Positions 34,570-45,688 of a stretch of DNA of 64,000 nucleotides are shown piece after piece; the stretch's first letter is position 1; each line of letters opens with the position of its first letter. The stretch spans positions 10,867,001-10,931,000 of the forward strand of contig CATIUR010000006.1 of NCBI GenBank assembly GCA_949592205.1. The letters are read 5' to 3'. Position numbers and translations under genes: made by a program. The DNA comes from Helichrysum umbraculigerum (lineage: Eukaryota > Streptophyta > Magnoliopsida > Asterales > Asteraceae). Under the pieces are notes generated by a model. It ran no database searches. It was not told the DNA's origin and saw only the letters and a program-made list of their open reading frames with translations.

Positions 34570-35145
34570 GTGAGTCTTACAGCCCCTACTTTACTGTTTT
34601 ATACTCAGGGGTGAGATGCATTACTGTTTTACATGAACACACAAAACTTACTGGCTGCCATGAATTACTTACTGTATGAGATTACGAATACGCCAACTGC
34701 ATGAGTTTACGACTAATCCAATGAAATCCTCCTGAACCATAGTTGTTAGTTATGTGATAAGCGCGAGTTTTAGTATATGGATCCATATGGGACTGACAAT
34801 CCCCGCCCGGGGTAGCAAGCACTACCACGAACCGTTCCTGTAGAAACGGGAGTTTCTTACTCGTTCCGTATGAAAGTTTTGGATTACATTCATGAGGGGG
34901 TACCTATATTTACTGTACGTTAAGCTTCAACTATGGTGGCTCATGGCAATTGTATCAAACGGTTAGCATAACCTGCAACCACCACTTATTAAAACTTAAG
35001 TTAACGATGAGCATAACCTGTGATCGTTACTTACTGGCTGGCTATGATCTACAAATACTACTTGTGTGTTCAAACTGTTTACTTACTTACAAACCTGTGA
35101 GATTCGCCAACCTGTTTGGTTGACCGTTTTAGTAATGCTTCTCAG
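34570..35145 (+). promoter_or_regulatory. Candidate LTR intron with covarying hairpin (B)
   Basis: CAG|GTGAGT at 34567-34575. The 3' end has TTCGC, hairpin CAACC-TGTTT-GGTTG (35108-35122), a T-rich stretch and CTCAG ending at 35145, 38 nt after CGC. In the right LTR (40572-41147, same 576-nt length) the box is TTCAC and the loop TTTTT, with the stem intact. Confidence 0.5.
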
Positions 35146-35441
35146 GTACACAGCATCAGTAGGGATGCCCAGCAGGATAAGCTTACTTAGCTCGAGTCGC
35201 ATGCATTTACAAGCTTGGAGATTTTATTACATTACTTTTGTACTAGTTGTTATGTATTAGAATCTCTAGGAATTTACTTGAACTCGAGCTTGTATTTTGA
35301 AAGTACTTATGTATTAATGTAATAACTTTTCGAACGTCTCATTTAGAGTCGTTCACTGTATCCTTTGTGCTTGTGATTATTGATTAGTAACACCCAAAAA
35401 CGTCGCTTCCGCAAACTGTTAAATTTGGGGGTGTTACAGAT

Positions 35442-35453
35442 TGGTATCAGAGC
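35442..35453 (+). other. Primer-binding site, initiator Met-tRNA (B)
   Basis: TGGTATCAGAGC three bases after the LTR end. It is followed by a leader (35454-35703) nearly identical to that of element A. Confidence 0.92.
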
Positions 35454-36310
35454 CTAAGGTTATAGTGAACTAGGTTGCATTTAGTGGGCCTAGACTATGA
35501 CCGTTAGGCAGTATTCCTCATTAGGTATAACTGGTTCAGGAATTACAGCATACGAGTTTAATTTAACATAGCCTGATCAACTATGTACAATTAAATGAAG
35601 ATGATGTGAGTTCTGAAAGGGGTTATGTTGAACCGGAATGCATTAGCTGACTCTGACCTCGAGAGAACCGGGACTTTTACTTGATTGTGCTAGACACACA
35701 CTAGGCGGTTATGTGTTATATATATATATACATAGGCCTCTTTCCCCGATATGATACTCTCTCTCGACTACTACGAAATTCACTTTCAAATTTTATCAAA
35801 CAAACGACAACCCGACTCTCGTCGTTCCATCCTTATTCGATTTTTATAAATTCACGACTACCGACTTACGTCCGAAGACTTCCACACCGTTATAACTGAC
35901 AACCATAGTTACTCGAACGTCCTTCGATATAAAGATCGAGACCTTGTTTTCATTTACTATTCTTACCTAATTCGACGTTTATACCATTCTACAACGTACC
36001 CCACCATACCGTTATATGTATCCCAATAAAATCATTTTCAACTCAAGTCTCCGTCAGACTTCAAATTATACAACCGATTTTTAACATCAAAATTTTATAA
36101 CAAATGTATTTTTGTCGAACATGTTACAAAATTTCTTACAAAATGTTTTATAAAATTTTCAAAAATTTCGAAACTGTATAAACTTATTTATAACCCACAA
36201 ACTTTGAACCAATTTCAACCGTTGACGAAATTTCTTTAAACGTACTAAATCATCACCGCCATAATTTTTATTCAAATCCTCACATGTTCTTTATTATTGT
36301 TTCAAGGAAC

Positions 36311-37402
36311 ATGCCTCCTCGACGTCAAATCATGCTTACTGAAGCCGAAGTAGCGGGTATAATTGCCCGTAGCGTGGCTCAAGCCCTAGCTACCCGAACA
36401 TCAACCCCTGGTAGCGAAGATACAGCTACTAATGGACCACATCCCAAAACCTGCACCTACAAGGATTTCCATAACTGCAAGCCGCTGAACTTTGCAGGAA
36501 CTGAAGGAGCAATCGGTCTGATTCGATGAACCGAGAAAATCGAATCAGTGTTCCTCATATGCAACTGCAAGGAAGAGGATAAAGTTAAATTCGCCGCCAG
36601 CACCTTTTCTGACACCGCCCTTACTTGGTGGAACACTTATGCGCAAACGGTGAGCATTGCCGATGCTTACAAACTACAGTGGGAAGAACTAAAGAATATG
36701 CTGAGGGGCGAGTACTGCCCAAGAGATGAGCTGAAGCAACTAGAGTTAGAATTCTGGAATCACAAGATGCAAGGTGACGACATCACCGGATACACCAACC
36801 GCTTTCACCAGCTGGCACTTTTGTGCCCATCCATGGTTGATCCTGAATACAAAAGGATCGAAAAGTACGTTGATGGACTTCCCGAACGACTTCAAGATTT
36901 AGTAACTTCGTCCAAACCGGGAACTATTCAGAGCGCCATTCGTATGGCTCATGAGTTAACGGCTAATTCTGTCCGCCGCGGTTCGACTTCAACCCCGTCT
37001 GCGAGTAACAAACGCAAATGGGAAGTAACCCCCCACTCATCCAACACTACCTCCGACAAAAAGCCTGCAACAGTCAATGCCAATGACTCAAGGGCTTACA
37101 ATGGGAGCAAGCCTTACTGCTCCAACTGTAGTCGTCATCATAACGGCTCCTGTCCCTGCACTAAGTGCAAGAAATTCGGGCACCTGGCCCAAGACTGCCG
37201 AACCAACCCCACTGGTACTGATACTTCTGCACCCAAAACCTGCTATGAGTGCAACGGTACCGGGCACTTCAGGAAGGATTGCCCTAAGCTGAAACCCCGA
37301 ACCAACAATACAAGGAGTAGAGCTTATGTAATCAATGCTAGGGAAGATGACCCAAATCCGAGACTCTGTGATTTACTCAACCCGGGTACGCGTATTCTTT
37401 GA
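36311..37402 (+). pseudogene. Gag of element B, one nonsense codon
   Basis: Frame of 364 codons including the stop, from M-P-P-R-R-Q, with a single TGA at 36527-36529 (a TGG to TGA type change compared with the aligned Trp in element A). It contains the retrotransposon gag core (W-W-N-T-Y-A; L-K-N-M-L-R-G-E-Y-C-P) and two zinc knuckles: C-T-K-C-K-K-F-G-H-L near 37160 and C-Y-E-C-N-G-T-G-H-F near 37241. It aligns with element A gag throughout, then ends after R-A-Y-V-I-N-A-R-E-D, just where the protease would begin in A. It should form capsids and bind RNA but cannot mature or copy it. The ATG at 36284 just upstream in frame is less likely than the conserved start. Confidence 0.9.
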
Positions 37403-37702
37403 CTACCCGAATCTGTTTTCTCATAAATCTCTCGCTTAATGACTTATGTATAACTGTATTTTTTTTCTATGTGTTTTCTTTGATCCTAAGTACACAATAG
37501 GATTAGGAAACGACCGACTACTTAATTCCCGACAACGCAATTTGCCTTACACTTTAGATACAGTAACCAAACTCCCTTCCCAATTATCTCACACTGGTTG
37601 AGACCGGGAACTAGTATACTATTCGTTACTTTAAACAGATAAGTTAATATAACTTCACTTACTTGAGGCAAATTCTTAAATAGAACACTTATTTCGTAGG
37701 AA

Positions 37703-38341
37703 ATGACAACACACTCCGTCAACAACCCTACACTGCAAAATGAACTGCTCAGTGAGGAACCGAAGATGTTTCCTTACCTCCTCGAACTCGAGTGTGATAC
37801 AGAACACTCCGCTGAATCAGCAACAGCACCTGCCTCTCCTGCTGCTCTAACTGCTGCAAAAGCATCAGTTGATGAAACCTTGACTGCTGAATCAGTCAGC
37901 CACCTCAACCAAACTATTGAATCGCTGCAAAAACAACTTACTGAAACACGGGAAGACATTGATGACCTACGACGAATTGCTTTCCAAAATGACATACGTA
38001 TGCGTGAGTACGAGCTACGTTTGATAGCTTTAGAAAACCCTACTTCACCACCAACTTCACAAAGTATTCCTACTGAAGAGAATACCGACACTGACTGTAC
38101 GTCACCCCCAGCAAAAAGGGTGAAGATTACTCCCTCCAACTCTTCAGGAAATTACTTGGGAAAGAAACCTTTCTGTTCCCGATGCACTCGGCATCATGAA
38201 GGACCGTGTACCATACCCACCGGTCGATGCAAATCCTACCCTAAAAGTACGAATCCTCCTAAGGTGAAACTCTGCTTCAACTGTGGGAGTGCTGGCCATC
38301 TCAAGGCCCAATGCCCACTACCATCAGGCAACAAAATTTAG
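37703..38341 (+). CDS. Second ORF of element B: coiled coil plus zinc knuckle
   Basis: An intact 212-codon frame, M-T-T-H-S-V-N-N. Residues about 30-65 are Ala/Ser-rich; about 65-115 form a coiled coil (V-S-H-L-N-Q-T-I-E-S-L-Q-K-Q-L and onward); then a Ser/Thr/Pro linker with P-A-K-R-V-K; then two Cys/His segments, C-S-R-C-T-R-H-H-E-G-P-C and the knuckle C-F-N-C-G-S-A-G-H-L-K-A-Q-C (about 38274-38315). The C-terminal half resembles the gag knuckle region of the same element, so it may be a gag-derived nucleocapsid joined to the coiled coil seen upstream of gag in element A. It sits 300 nt after gag, where pol has been lost. Function is not known. Confidence 0.75.
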   Translation: MTTHSVNNPTLQNELLSEEPKMFPYLLELECDTEHSAESATAPASPAALTAAKASVDETLTAESVSHLNQTIESLQKQLTETREDIDDLRRIAFQNDIRMREYELRLIALENPTSPPTSQSIPTEENTDTDCTSPPAKRVKITPSNSSGNYLGKKPFCSRCTRHHEGPCTIPTGRCKSYPKSTNPPKVKLCFNCGSAGHLKAQCPLPSGNKI

Positions 38342-38487
38342 GGTACGTTACCACCTGACGATTACTTGATTTCAAACACTGTAGGACCTACCCTACAACT
38401 GTAGGCTGCTAGTACACATTGTAGCTACCTGACTAGTATAGAACTACCGATTACTACTTCGAACAAATTTCGGGACGAAATTTTATT

Positions 38488-38500
38488 AACAAGGGGAGAA
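38488..38500 (+). other. Polypurine tract (B)
   Basis: AACAAGGGGAGAA before the right LTR, preceded by TTTCGGGACGAAATTTTATT as in element A. Confidence 0.88.
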
Positions 38501-41440
38501 TGTAACAACCCCAAAATTTGGATCAATTTAAAATTTTCCTAATTACGTGATTATTACTTGTATATAATATGAAATAAGATTATATACGTTATTTACTTTA
38601 TATATATATATGGATGGAATATATATATATACGCGTATACGATTCGTACATATCGTATGAAACTACAATTGTACAAACTTGCGAACATTGTAAAACGATT
38701 ATTAAATAATGTGAAATTATTTAATTACTTTGACTATTACTTTATATAATGTTCATAATATAACGGAAAACGTACGTTTTAATTAAAACGTCACCAAACT
38801 CTCCGAAAACTCGACCAACCGACAAAACAAACAAAGTTATGATTTATAACTTGAAAACTAGTATTTTGATAAAATACTTCAACTTAATAATCGGGTATCA
38901 TTTCGTATTTTCAAAACGTATATTTAATCGCGTATAAAATTATTTTTACGTTTAAACGACCGGGGAAACGAACACCGCACGGAGCGCGTACGCGAGGAAA
39001 CAAAATTGGTGAGATCCACACATGGTGGACCCCACCATGGGCCGGCCTAGGTGAGGGGGCATTAAGCCCTCACCTCCTTTCTCCTTTCCCACACTCAAAC
39101 AAAACCCACTCTCAATCATTCTCTCTCTCTCTCTATCGGTCACTCTCTCTCTCTCTAAAACCGTCTACAAAACACCCTAAAAACACCACTAAAACTCACC
39201 GGAAGCTAGGCCCGGTTTGGAGAAAAGTGATCACGAGAACGAGGGCTATAACTTCATCTTTTCGGATTTTCGATTCGACAACTTTGTAAGTTTTCCGGCG
39301 ACTCGCAAACTTTTCCGATTACATTTATTTTACTTCCATGTTGTTCCCCTAGCTAAATGATGTCCGAATATGTAATTAAAACTCGTTTTTGAACACTTTT
39401 ACGAAAATGTCGGTTTTGGTCATTTTAAAGAAAACGACACCATAAACATTAAAAACGACTACCAATAGTTATTATGAACTCATTATAACATATTAAAGCT
39501 AGTATAAAAGTTCTAGACCCAACGGAAACCGGAAAATACGTTTTCGGAAACTAAATTTCCGAACAGACCTCTTGTGTCGCATCGGACCAAAACTTCATAC
39601 GACACAACACTGTGTCGCATGTTATGTCGCACGTTATGTTGCAATGTATGCGACACAACGCTTATGTCGCACTATATGTCGTATTATCTACGACACAAAA
39701 TTTACCTATCGCTTGATTGCGACACAACGACTATGTCGTATCATTGTGTCGTACCCTTGTCTGCGACACAACCATTGTGTCGCATAAACACCAAATCCGA
39801 ACCAATCCTTACGACACAGACCTTATGTCGCATGTGGTCTGCGACACAAGCCTTGTGTCGCAGATAACCCAGATCAGAAAAACAAAATATATTCTAAGTG
39901 TTGGAATCACTTTTCAACTACTAAATCAAATACGATGCTACTTAGACATGAAAATACTATACTTTCGAGAGTATACAGCAACACTTGAATACGTACAAGA
40001 CTATACTAAACTAACGTGAGATTTCACTCACACACGCGTACGAGATTACACTTGGAAATACTTAGGAGATTGCACTCCAACAAACATACACTTGAACAAC
40101 TACACGGGGTTACATCCGATACGAACTTACAAGTTCACTCACTAGTTACATGCTGGATTACACGTTAACTGATACGAACATACACTCGAATACTTACGAG
40201 GTTTCACTCGTACCCTTTGGGGTTTAAGCCCATTGGAACTTACGCAAACGATACATGTTGTAATACAAACAAACGATTTTACGAGTATACTTTACAACTG
40301 TACAACTACTATGAATACATAATAATAATGGATGGAATTATTATTATACACTGATTAACAAACAGACCGTACAACTTTTATACAAACTACGATTTACAAA
40401 CGAATACAAACGTACAAACAAACTAACGGACATTAACTAGTTTGGGAACAACTAACATGGATACTTTACAAGTATTCCATTTACTTACTAAACCTTATGC
40501 GTATTAGGACGCTAAGGGTTACTAGTTCGGGATACTACTTGCTTACTTACTGCATTATCTGCCAGACTCAGGTGAGTCTTACAGCCCCTACTTTACTGTT
40601 TTATACTCAGGGGTGAGATGCATTACTGTTTTACATGAACACACAAAACTTACTGGCTGCCATGAATTACTTACTGTATGAGATTACGAATACGCCAACT
40701 GCATGAGTTTACGACTAATCCAATGAAATCCTCCTGAACCATAGTTGTTAGTTATGTGGTAAGCGCGAGTTTTAGTATATGGATCCATATGGGACTGACA
40801 ATCCCCGCCCGGGGTAGCAAGCACTACCACGAACCGTTCCTGTAGAAACGGGTGTTTCTTACTCGTTCCGTATGAATGTTTTGGATTACATTCATGAGGG
40901 GGTACCTATATTTACTGTACGTTAAGCTTCAACTATGGTGGCTCATGGCAATTGTATCAAACGGTTAGCATAACCTGCAACCACCACTTATTAAAACTTA
41001 AGTTAACGATGAGCATAACCTGTGATCGTTACTTACTGGCTGGCTATGATCTACAAATACTACTTGTGTGTTCAAACTGTTTACTTACTTACAAACCTGT
41101 GAGATTCACCAACCTTTTTGGTTGACCGTTTTAGTAATGCTTCTCAGGTACACAGCATCAGTAGGGATGCCCAGCAGGATAAGCTTACTTAGCTCGAGTC
41201 GCATGCATTTACAAGCTTGGAGATTTTATTACATTACTTTTGTACTAGTTGTTATGTATTAGAATCTCTAGGAATTTACTTGAACTCGAGCTTATATTTT
41301 GAAACTACTTATGTATTAATGTAATAACTTTTCGAACGTCTCATTTAGAGTCGTTCACTGTATCCTTTGTGCTTGTGATTATTGATTAGTAACACCCAAA
41401 AACGTCGCTTCCGCAAACTGTTAAATTTGGGGGTGTTACA
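38501..41440 (+). repeat. Element B right LTR
   Basis: 2940 bp, the same length as the left copy. By-eye differences are few, e.g. AAACAAAACCC for AAACACAACCC, TTATGTTGCAA for TTATGTCGCAA and TTCACCAACC for TTCGCCAACC. Confidence 0.93.
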
Positions 41441-41653
41441 TGATCTCTGGTGGATTGACAGATTGGTCATGCACGATATCTGTCCAGAAATCGTTCAGAA
41501 TAGGCTGAGAAATAGGTGGATTGGCCGTAGTAGCATATCGAATACGTGACCGTGCAAGAAAGCGAAGAATATCAGCCACCCTATCAGCCCTCTTGGCCTG
41601 TAGATTCAGATCTACTAGAATATTATGGCTCTTGTCAAATTGTCTCGCCATAT
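41441..41653 (-). CDS. Copia accessory gene, start of exon 1
   Basis: ATG at 41651-41649, two bases after acceptor-like TTATTTTACAG. The frame (M-A-R-Q-F-D-K-S-H-N) runs 70 codons to the insertion site of element B and continues in the same frame at 32493. The acceptor just before the ATG suggests the transcript joins an upstream leader exon, as a subgenomic RNA would. N-terminal residues are charged, with an L-R-F-L-A-R-S-R-I-R helix-like segment. Family unknown. Confidence 0.65.
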
Positions 41654-44143
41654 CTGTAAAATAAACACAAATAACAGAATAAATACACGTGTAATATATT
41701 TGTTAAACTATAACATATTATGAATAATAATGCATCTTACATCCTAGTTTAAATGTAAACTTATATATATAACTTGTTACATAAATAGTCTCAAGTCGTA
41801 TACATATATAAATCAATATATATAATATACCGCTAATATAAAATTAGGACACGCTACACGATTACGTTTTGAATCGGTAGACTTTCGATATATATATATA
41901 TATATATATACATTATAATAGGAATCCAAAAATATACTAGTTATTACTTAAAAAGTCGTAACTCTTATAAAAACCCTGTTTTTTAAAAAAAAATTATAAG
42001 TTCTGGATTCGCATAAGACACCTAAGCGAATCGAGTTCAACTCGTTTTGCTTAACAACTCGCTTCGCTTATCAACTCGCGATTGAAGTGAACTCGCTAAT
42101 CATGTCAATCCGCAGATCAATTCGTTGGTCGATCCGCTAATCAACTCGATCCGCTAGTCAACTCGCTGCGAGTTGAATCGAAGTTTCAACTCGTTCGATG
42201 AACAGCCGTCGCGAGTTTAAACTTAAAATCGATGATTTTGTTAGTTTTAACACGATCAAACGATACATTCACGTTTATTAAGGTTCGTTTAACATTAATC
42301 CTAAGGATTCGTGTTCTAACAATCCATTAGTCGTCGTGAATCGATCAAAATTGAAACCGAAACCCTAAGTTTATAAAAACTTTGATTTCTCGTTAATTAG
42401 ACGGTGAAATCCGTTGTATTTTACCTCAAAATGTTTGCAATCTAAAGGTGAATAAAGTCTACGGATCAAAAACTCGTTCTCCGGACTCGAAAAATCGAAA
42501 TCAAACGAAAATCAGTTTTCGTCTCGTTTTCGCCAAGAAGTGGATTCGCCAAGTTGAAGTGAACTCGCGAAGGTTGTGGATCCGCTGATCTGTTGACTCG
42601 TTTGACCTTCTGTTTTATATCCTTTATCCGATTCGCGAGATTTCAAGTGGATCCGCGAGTTGACTAAGTCGACTCGCAGGAATGAATAAAAACGCGAATT
42701 AAATACTTAGTATAAATTAAAACTCCATCATTTGTACAAGTCTAAAATAAAATTATTTTTCACTTGTATTTGGTACGTTTGTTCGACACAAAAATTTAAT
42801 TCCGAAGGGTAAAACCTAATAAACACAAAAACTTAAACTAACATCAACTAAAATAAGATAAAAACACAATTATGTAAACATTGGTATCAAGTACCATTTT
42901 ATTAAGCACTTGAGTAAAACACAATACATAAACAAAATGAATAAGGATTTATCTGCTTAGGGATCATATTAGAAAGAATAAGCAATTAAGTATTTATTTA
43001 AAAGTCTAAGTAGATTGGTAGTGTACATATCTCATGAAATTCAAATAAGTTACTATAAAATTACAACTAAAATTTATCATTTATACATTTATATTTATAA
43101 AACTATATCTTAGATACCTTTATCCACATAGCATAATTAATAAATGCATTACTCACATAAAGTGAATAGTTTATTTATAGACAGTCCAAGACGATTACCG
43201 GTATTATGATCCTCATAAACAAATTATACTCAATTTTCTAAGCAAACACTTTATTGTTAGTATGAATATTATCAAGTGCTTCCTATTATATGACATACTG
43301 AAGAATTCAAGTAAAACGCATAACACTGCATCATTAAATTTCAAGGTAGCGGTTACTAAATGATGTATCTTTTCGAAACATATAACATACACTTGAATTT
43401 TTAAGGTTAGACAAATATCAGACATACTTTGAATATGCTATGTTATCTAAGTCTGTACGTAGTACAACAGAAGATCCCTTCTAGCATAATTCAAAATATA
43501 TTTGAGAATATTAATTTAATTAAAGGTTTCAATTTTGTACTTAGTACAACAAAGTTACCAGTAATTAAGTTAATACCCATATTTCTACTATTTGTCATTT
43601 CAAATTAAAATGCATGATAACAGTGTATGGCAATACCATCATTCAACAATTAAGACTTAATGTCATACATCATAGAATAGTAACACAAGATAATAAACAA
43701 GTAGTTAATTAACTTCTTAAGGCTTACAAAATTTCATATAATTTGCCTACCAGTACATCATATGATGAAGCCATCTAAAGTTTTCACTAAAACTAGACAA
43801 ATTATAACTTGTGAATATAGGTGTATAATCAAATAAATATAAACACATACCTGATAGGACTGCTGTAGTTCTAAAGCAACTCTATTTGAACCTACTACCA
43901 TATCATACTTAGGACTTAAGCTTATTATTGTAAAGCTTATTCTCCTAATGTACTATCATTTCCCTTAGTTTTTGCAGATAAAAACTTAAAATATTTTAAA
44001 GAATATTATGTTTATATTCTTTAATGAAGGCGATTCCCCTTAGGTAACAAGCAAATGAATGCCATACGCCTCCCTTTTTTTTTTTTTTTTTTTAAATGAA
44101 CATAGAAATACTAACTATTACAAAAATACCCTTGGAAGACTAA
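41654..44143 (-). other. Copia non-coding spacer between pol and accessory gene
   Basis: 2.5 kb without a usable frame. It has clusters of ACTCGC/GCGAGT and GATCCGC/GATTCGC motifs in both orientations (about 42000-42200 and 42535-42680), resembling those in the LTR and 5' leader of the same element, plus an (AT)n run near 41888-41910 and a T run at about 44071-44093. It would hold the promoter or splice signals for the accessory gene if there are any. Confidence 0.6.
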
Positions 44144-45655
44144 TCACTCTGGATTTCTCATTCCGTTTAGTTGAACCAACATCTCAAATCTTGCTCTGTC
44201 GAACGCCTTTGTGTATAAGTCTGCTAAGTTATCCAATGATGAAACCTTAACTAACTTTATCAACTTCTTTTCAGCACAATCTCTAATAAAGTGATGTCGA
44301 ATATCAATGTGCTTAGTTTTACTGTGCTTCACCGGATTATTGGTGATTGACATAGTAGATTCGTTATCAATCATCATAGGAGTATTGGTTATATTTAACC
44401 CGTAATCCTGAAGTTGCTGTTGAATCCAAAGGACTTGAGAGCAACAGTTGCCAGCTGCAACATACTCAGCTTCACATATAGAAATGGCTACCGAGGTTTG
44501 CTTCTTGCACTGCCGGGATACTAATCTACCTCCTAGGAATTGACATCCTCCGGTCGTAGATTTCCTATTCTGATTGCATCCTCCATAATCCGAATCAGTA
44601 TAAGCTACGAGATCTAAGTCTCCATCAATCGGATACCAAAGACCCAGCTTAGGTTTCCCTTTGAGGTAACGAAAGATTCGTTTAACAGCTTGCATATGTG
44701 ACTCTTTCTGATTAGCCTGATATCTTGCGCATAAACAAACATCAAACATTATGTCAGGCCTAGAGGCTGTTAGATACATTAGTGATCCGATCATGGCTCT
44801 ATAAAGAGTTGGATCCACATCGTCATCACTCGATGTATCTGGACCTAGTCCATGATTGACTGGAATTGGAGTATTGTAGACCTTACTTTCATCCATCTTG
44901 AAGCGTTCTAATAGCTCATATGTATATTTAGATTGATGAATAAAGAATCCATCCTTCTTTTGATCAACTTGTAATCCTAAGAAGAAATTCAACTCTCCCA
45001 TCGCAGACATTTCAAACCTTTTCCTCATGACTTTCTCAAATTCTTGACACATCTTTTCATCAGACGATCCAAAGATAATGTCATCAACATAAACTTGCAC
45101 AAGAAGAAAGTCTTTCTTTTTCCACTTCACAAACAGTGTACTATCAATCGATCATCTTGTAAATCCATTCTCAAGTAGATACGTTGATAGTGTTCCATAC
45201 CATGCCCTAGGTGCTTGATGTAATCCATATAGAGCCTTATTCAAATGATATACTCTATCTAGATACTCAGGATCAGCAAACCCTGGCGGTTGTGAAACAT
45301 ACACCAATTCTTCCACTTTGCCATACAAAAAGGCACTCTTAACATCCAACTGATACACTTTTATACCAAAATATGATGTGAATGCTAAGAATACTCTAAT
45401 TTCTTCTAGCCTAGCAACTGGTGCAAACACTTCATTGTAGTCAATACCCTCTTGTTGATTAATACCTTGAACCACCAGACGAGCTTTATTGCGAATAACA
45501 ATTCCTTTATCATCTCTCTTGCACTTAAATACCCATCTAGTTCCAATTGGATATTCTCCCTTTGGTAGGTCAACCAACTCCCATACTTGTAATTTAGAGA
45601 ACTGTGATAGTTCCTCTTGCATTGCTTCTACCCATGAGCTTTCTTTTAAAGCCAT
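44144..45655 (-). pseudogene. Copia reverse transcriptase and RNase H
   Basis: Two frames in the same phase (45655-45152 and 45130-44144) separated by one in-frame TGA (45149-45151). The first has the copia RT start (W-V-F-K-C-K-R-D; Y-Q-L-D-V-K-S-A-F-L). The second has the catalytic Y-V-D-D-I-I-F-G (about 45068-45091), then F-L-G-L-Q-V, then the RNase H-like part ending H-I-D-I-R-H-H-F-I-R-D and A-D-L-Y-T-K-A. It is separated from integrase by another in-frame TGA near 45686. All catalytic blocks are recognisable, so decay is recent, but the protein cannot be made without readthrough. Confidence 0.93.
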
Positions 45656-45688
45656 TTGAACATTTTTAGGCTCGACTTGTGAGATAAA

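Larger units (their letters stand above)
32499..35438 (+). repeat. Element B left LTR
   Basis: Starts TGTAACAACCCC and ends GGGGGTGTTACA. It has the same layout as the A LTR: CT-rich tract (33118-33155), GTAAGT at 33284-33289, TGTCG cluster (33569-33863), candidate intron 34570-35145 and LTR end. Overall sequence is well diverged from A. Frames at 33570-34017 are produced by the motif cluster and recur in the right LTR. Confidence 0.93.
32499..41440 (+). mobile_element. Element B: non-autonomous Ty3-type element with gag only
   Basis: A complete 8.9-kb element with LTRs of 2940 bp each (32499-35438, 38501-41440) and perfect target duplication TGATC (32494-32498, 41441-41445). The interior is only 3.06 kb: primer site, conserved leader, gag, a second frame with coiled coil and zinc knuckle, polypurine tract. 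No protease, RT, RNase H or integrase is present. The LTRs differ at very few positions by eye (roughly 0.5%), so it moved recently using proteins from another element, probably one like A. It splits exon 1 of the copia accessory gene. Confidence 0.93.

Noticed and set aside
28509..41653. Retroviral-type envelope gene
   Set aside because: The accessory gene is in the env position, but no signal peptide, transmembrane helix or Cys-rich surface domain was seen in the translated parts.
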